This document shows positions 42,075 to 45,321 of a DNA stretch of 45,321 nucleotides, piece by piece. A program made the position numbers and the translations under genes. How positions within the stretch are numbered: position 1 is the stretch's first letter; each line of letters begins with the position of its first letter. The DNA is from an uncultured Muribaculaceae bacterium (GTDB lineage: Bacteria > Bacteroidota > Bacteroidia > Bacteroidales > Muribaculaceae), in NCBI GenBank assembly GCA_934661195.1, contig CAKUJD010000012.1:1-45321 (forward strand). Direction: 5' to 3'. The notes beneath the pieces were generated by a model. The model worked only from the letters and a program-made list of their open reading frames with translations, was not told the DNA's origin and ran no database searches.

Positions 42075-43439
42075 TTAGAATGTGAACTGCACACGGGCTT
42101 GAACTGAGTGAACGTTCTTGTCGTGGGGCAGACGGTCGATGTTGATGTGGTGCCAAGTGTAGTTGAGCATCACCTGCGCATACTTGTTGAATGCGTAGTT
42201 GAGGCCCACAGTGGTCGAGTAGATGTCGCCACCGCCCACGCTGGTTGCACCGGTTGCAGGCCAGTCGACCATGTAGCCCTCGGCATAGTACTGGTCGCGG
42301 CCGGCCGAGTAGTACTCGCCCTTGGTGAGGTCGTTGAGGCCGGTGAAGTTGAAGCGGCCCACGATTTCGAGCGACTTGCCATTGAGGCCGTTGAGCACAG
42401 CGTCGTGCTTGTTGTAGGTGTAGTCTTTGCCGAAGATCTTGTAGCCAGCCTCAACGTATGCGCCGTTGAAGTGGTTGGTGCGGATCTTGTTGGCGTTCTC
42501 CCACACGTCGGGATCGCCCCAGCCGTCGATGTTGTCCTGCTGAGCGATGAAGATGCGGTAAGAGTCGCGGTGCTTGGTCACAATTTTGTGCTTGTATTCA
42601 GCGCGGATGAAGAAGTCGGGGTTCACGAAGAGAGCCTCGGCGCCGAGGTCGATCACCTCATTGGCCCACGGCAGAGTGCAGCTCGAGAATCTGTTGTTCT
42701 GGTCAACATAGGTCTCCAGAGGCTGGCCGAGCGACAGGGTCTTCTTGAGCACTGTGGCGCCCTTAGTGGTGTATTCCTCACCGCCGCCCAGCTTGCTGTA
42801 GCGTGCGCTCACACCCACGTGGAAGGCGTTGTTGGCCTCGCTGGCCTGGCGATAGAGCCAGCGGCCGCTGAGTGTGAGGCCGTTGTAGCCGGCATCGATG
42901 CGGTTGTATGCGCTTTCGGTGAACACACCCTGATACAGGAACACGTTGTTAGACGAATACTTGTAGGTGGCGCCCAGCTCGCGGCCCTCGCCCAGCGAGG
43001 TGGCCATGCCCGGACGCGAGATGAAGTGGTAGGCACCGAGCGACGTCTGAGCGGCCATTGTGCCGGCGGGGTCGTTGTAGTAGCCCACCTTCACTGCGTG
43101 AGTGGCGTCGTTGCCGTCCTTGGCAGAATACTGCAGGAAGATGTTCTTCTGCGAGAATTTGCCGCCGCCGAAGCCGAAGTCGGCATAGAAGTACCAGTTT
43201 TGGCCGTAGGCCATGCTGGTGCGGATGCGGGCGTCGCTGATGGTGGCGCCGCTGTGCAGCGGAGTGAACTCGGTGTTGTAGAGTGCGGCGTCGGCCATGA
43301 AGCGCGCGCCCACTGTGAACTTAACCTTATTCTCCTTGTTCTCGATGTTCAAGGTGGGGTCGTTGTCGAAATCCTGTGCAGTGGCCGAGAGGGCCATGGC
43401 TGCCAGTGCCGACATCAGAATATATTTGCTATTTTTCAT
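42075..43439 (-). CDS. OprO/OprP-like porin, second copy type
   Basis: 454 residues. Signal peptide MKNSKYILMSALAAMALSATA, a short acidic linker, then a barrel with alternating strands (VGARFMADAALYN, YFYADFGFGGGKFSQKNIFLQYS, YVEAGYKIFGKDYTYN) and a final aromatic residue in VQARVQFTF. It is in the phosphate-selective porin group but differs clearly from the one at 2930: it is longer and shares little wording. It lies 71 bp downstream of the GDPD lipoprotein gene with no terminator between and an intrinsic terminator after it, so the two form an operon. It may admit glycerophosphodiesters or the products of the GDPD, which is an inference from the pairing. Confidence 0.75.
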   Translation of the reverse strand: MKNSKYILMSALAAMALSATAQDFDNDPTLNIENKENKVKFTVGARFMADAALYNTEFTPLHSGATISDARIRTSMAYGQNWYFYADFGFGGGKFSQKNIFLQYSAKDGNDATHAVKVGYYNDPAGTMAAQTSLGAYHFISRPGMATSLGEGRELGATYKYSSNNVFLYQGVFTESAYNRIDAGYNGLTLSGRWLYRQASEANNAFHVGVSARYSKLGGGEEYTTKGATVLKKTLSLGQPLETYVDQNNRFSSCTLPWANEVIDLGAEALFVNPDFFIRAEYKHKIVTKHRDSYRIFIAQQDNIDGWGDPDVWENANKIRTNHFNGAYVEAGYKIFGKDYTYNKHDAVLNGLNGKSLEIVGRFNFTGLNDLTKGEYYSAGRDQYYAEGYMVDWPATGATSVGGGDIYSTTVGLNYAFNKYAQVMLNYTWHHINIDRLPHDKNVHSVQARVQFTF

Positions 43440-43510
43440 TTTGTTTGAAATCTGATTAAATATTGTGATTGAAAGTTGTTCTCTCTCTCTTTCCTTCGAC
43501 GTTTATGTTA

Positions 43511-45205
43511 TTAGTAGCCAATGTGCTTGAGAGTCTCCTGAGCGTCGGGCACAGTAGAGGGAGCCTGGCTGTTGTCGTAGTAGGTGCCGGGGTGGAACGG
43601 GTTGGGCAGCTTGGCGTTGCAGCGCATGCCGTTGTCGAGCATATACTGCAGGTTCATCTCGCTGTGGTTGGTGAAGCAGCCGTCCATGTAGATGGGCCAT
43701 GTGGCGCTCTCGCCGGGGAATGTGCTCACGCTGGTCTTGGGGATGGTGAGCTTCATCAGGTCGTCGAACTCGGTGGTGAAGCCGTAGTTCCAGTAGCCCA
43801 TGTATTTGGTGATCTGAGCCTGAGAGTCGAACGAGTAGGGGTGGTTGATCATGCCTGCACGGCGCACCATGTAGGCCTGCCACGGGCAGTTCATTTCAGG
43901 ATAGTTGTTGGGCGCGCCAGAGATGGCCGGGCCTATGATGTGGCAGCCGCGGTCCTGCATATACTTGATGAAGTCGGCCACGCCGGTGGGGGTGTCGTAG
44001 GCGATGTCGGTGGCATAGGCGGGCGAGCTGGTCCACAGCAGGTAGCACATGGGGATGCGGCCCTTGTACACCTGATATGCGCGGTCAACAGCGTCGAACG
44101 AGAACGTTTGCAGAATCACCTTGCCGTTGGTGTTGCCCACGTTCACCTTGCCGTTGCGGTAGAACTCGGTGTCGGTTGCGGGCTTGGTGATGATGTTCCA
44201 GCCCCACTTGTCGAGCTCTTGGTACACGCGAGCCTCCATGTCCTTGGGCTGTGCCCAGCTCTCCTTGAACTCGATGTAGATGCCGGGACGGTTGCCTGTG
44301 TCGCTGGGGTCGTTGACGTATGCGTTAGAGAAGTCGTAAACGAGGAAGTCCATGTAGCGGCTCTGTGCGGTGTAGGTCTTGCCCTCAACGGTGGTCGAAG
44401 GAGCGGTGCCGCAAATTTCGAGCAGGCTCTTGCCCTTGAGTGAGTTCTTCACGTGGTAGGGCAGAATGCGGCGGCCCTTAGCGTCGCGGTTCAGTTTCTT
44501 GCCCTCGGCATATGCGATTTGGTCGGCAAGTGCGCTGATGTAGAGGCCGTTGCTGTAGCTCACCTGTGCATGGGGGTTGGTGCGCCATGCGTCCTGAGTC
44601 TCCTTCAGGGGGTCGTTGGTCGATGCGAAGTTGGCGCGTGCCAGCTCGGGGGTGTCTTCGTTAAACCAGCTGCCGGCGTCGAGCATCAGCAGCTCGGCGT
44701 AGTAGTAGTTGCGGGGATAGTAGCTGTAGTAGTTGCCCAGGTCGTTGTTATACTGGGTTTCGATGTCTTCCTCCGAGAAGTTGCAGGGAGTGCCGTCTTC
44801 GTAGGTGAGCGAGCGGTAGAATGCCTTGCGGATGTTGGGCACCTGGTCGCTGAAAGTGCTTTGGATGTTGGTGGTGCGCTTCAGGTTGTCGTCGTGGAGC
44901 GAGAGCACCACGCCGTCCTTGGTGGCCTGGAGGTCCGACTCCAGATAGTCGGCGCCCATTTCACGGGCCCAGCGCCACGAAGCCTCGGTCTCCTCGGGAG
45001 TCCAGTAGGTGCTGCCGCGGTGGGCGATTACTGCATACAGGGGCACGTAGTCGCGCACCTTGGCAAGCTCGGGATTCAGAACCTGCACGTCAATGTCCTT
45101 TGCTTGTTTGTTGTAGTCTGTGAACTGCTGTTCATCAGAGCACGAAGTCATGGCAAATGCGGCCGCGAGACCCAAGATGCCAATTTTTACAAACTGTTTG
45201 TTCAT
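43511..45205 (-). CDS. Glycerophosphodiester phosphodiesterase (GDPD) lipoprotein with insertion
   Basis: 564 residues. A lipoprotein signal ends at C22 (LAAAFAMTSCSDE). The GDPD active site is intact: H62 in AHRGSTYWTPEET, E71, E89 and D91 in YLESDLQATKDG, H104 in LSLHDDN, and a later IEFKE strand (E312, K314). GDPD enzymes hydrolyse glycerophosphodiesters such as glycerophosphocholine to glycerol-3-phosphate and an alcohol. Compared with a typical domain of about 250-300 residues this protein is long: roughly 75-120 extra residues lie between H104 and IEFKE, including a tyrosine-rich stretch (NYYSYYPRNYYYAE). It is probably anchored to the outer membrane or periplasmic face. Its glycerol-3-phosphate product would suit the GlpT-type transporter at the left end. 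Confidence 0.85.
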   Translation of the reverse strand: MNKQFVKIGILGLAAAFAMTSCSDEQQFTDYNKQAKDIDVQVLNPELAKVRDYVPLYAVIAHRGSTYWTPEETEASWRWAREMGADYLESDLQATKDGVVLSLHDDNLKRTTNIQSTFSDQVPNIRKAFYRSLTYEDGTPCNFSEEDIETQYNNDLGNYYSYYPRNYYYAELLMLDAGSWFNEDTPELARANFASTNDPLKETQDAWRTNPHAQVSYSNGLYISALADQIAYAEGKKLNRDAKGRRILPYHVKNSLKGKSLLEICGTAPSTTVEGKTYTAQSRYMDFLVYDFSNAYVNDPSDTGNRPGIYIEFKESWAQPKDMEARVYQELDKWGWNIITKPATDTEFYRNGKVNVGNTNGKVILQTFSFDAVDRAYQVYKGRIPMCYLLWTSSPAYATDIAYDTPTGVADFIKYMQDRGCHIIGPAISGAPNNYPEMNCPWQAYMVRRAGMINHPYSFDSQAQITKYMGYWNYGFTTEFDDLMKLTIPKTSVSTFPGESATWPIYMDGCFTNHSEMNLQYMLDNGMRCNAKLPNPFHPGTYYDNSQAPSTVPDAQETLKHIGY

Positions 45206-45252
45206 AAGTGTAGTTTAAATTGATTTATAAGTGAATTAAATTATCGAAAGGC

Positions 45253-45300
45253 TGCCTTGCCGGCCGGCTCGCTTGCGCACGGCCCGTGGCCGGCGAGGCA
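45253..45300. other. Large GC-rich hairpin upstream of the GDPD gene
   Basis: Thirteen-base arms (45253-45265 with 45288-45300) pair with one wobble around a 22-nt GC-rich loop. Neither strand has a strong U tract next to it. It may be a terminator of an upstream minus-strand gene off the edge, or a REP-like palindrome. No promoter boxes are visible in 45206-45321. Confidence 0.4.
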
Positions 45301-45321
45301 TTGTGATTAATCGCTGTTTTG

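Overview
The window looks like a chromosomal segment of a gut Bacteroidales, most plausibly Muribaculaceae-like. The basis is SusC/SusD pairs, an Oar-type TonB receptor, several secreted proteins ending in type IX secretion (T9SS) sorting tails, Bacteroidetes-type promoters (TTTG, 19-20 bp, TAnnTTTG), few Shine-Dalgarno sites, and RuvC next to DUF4286. The family-level placement is inference.

Layout. (1) 1-5290, plus strand: a GlpT-type glycerol-3-phosphate transporter, a HAD-IIA phosphatase, then an OprP-like porin with a secreted beta-propeller in one promoter-to-terminator unit. (2) 5300-12966, plus strand: a membrane-spanning TPR/HTH regulator, a 1246-residue T9SS-type surface protein built from anchor-J-like modules, and a DUF6056 multi-pass membrane protein. 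(3) 12967-13523: a convergent, gene-free, repeat-rich gap holding a 282-bp nested inverted repeat. (4) 13524-21347, minus strand: another T9SS-tailed protein, a nucleotide pyrophosphatase/phosphodiesterase (NPP), an Oar-like TonB receptor with a leader of about 290 nt, and DUF4286-ruvC. (5) 21534-41876: a polysaccharide utilization locus (PUL). A minus-strand arm (AGE epimerase, sugar-porter MFS, Tat-exported DUF4434-like enzyme) diverges from a plus-strand arm (ROK regulator, SusC, SusD, DUF6259-like glycosidase, phosphodiester glycosidase of the NAGPA family, T9SS-tailed propeller, GH3-DUF4855 fusion, unrecognised secreted protein, EEP phosphoesterase). (6) 42075-45205, minus strand: a GDPD lipoprotein followed by a second OprP-like porin.

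How it may work together. The PUL is the most distinctive part. It carries its own ROK repressor-type gene rather than a hybrid two-component system, SusR or ECF sigma/anti-sigma pair. It pairs glycosidases with two enzyme families that act on phosphate esters (NAGPA and EEP), and has an AGE-family epimerase that fits HexNAc metabolism. I infer a phosphodiester-decorated or phosphodiester-linked glycan as target, with GlcNAc or ManNAc among the products. The flanking GDPD, porins, GlpT, HAD phosphatase and NPP give the wider window a phosphodiester/phosphate-scavenging flavour, but they are separate transcription units and the link is only suggestive.

Six promoters have both boxes with 19-20 bp spacing and strict or near-strict matches, and intrinsic terminators mark most unit ends. 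I saw no tRNA, rRNA, CRISPR array, transposase or phage gene.
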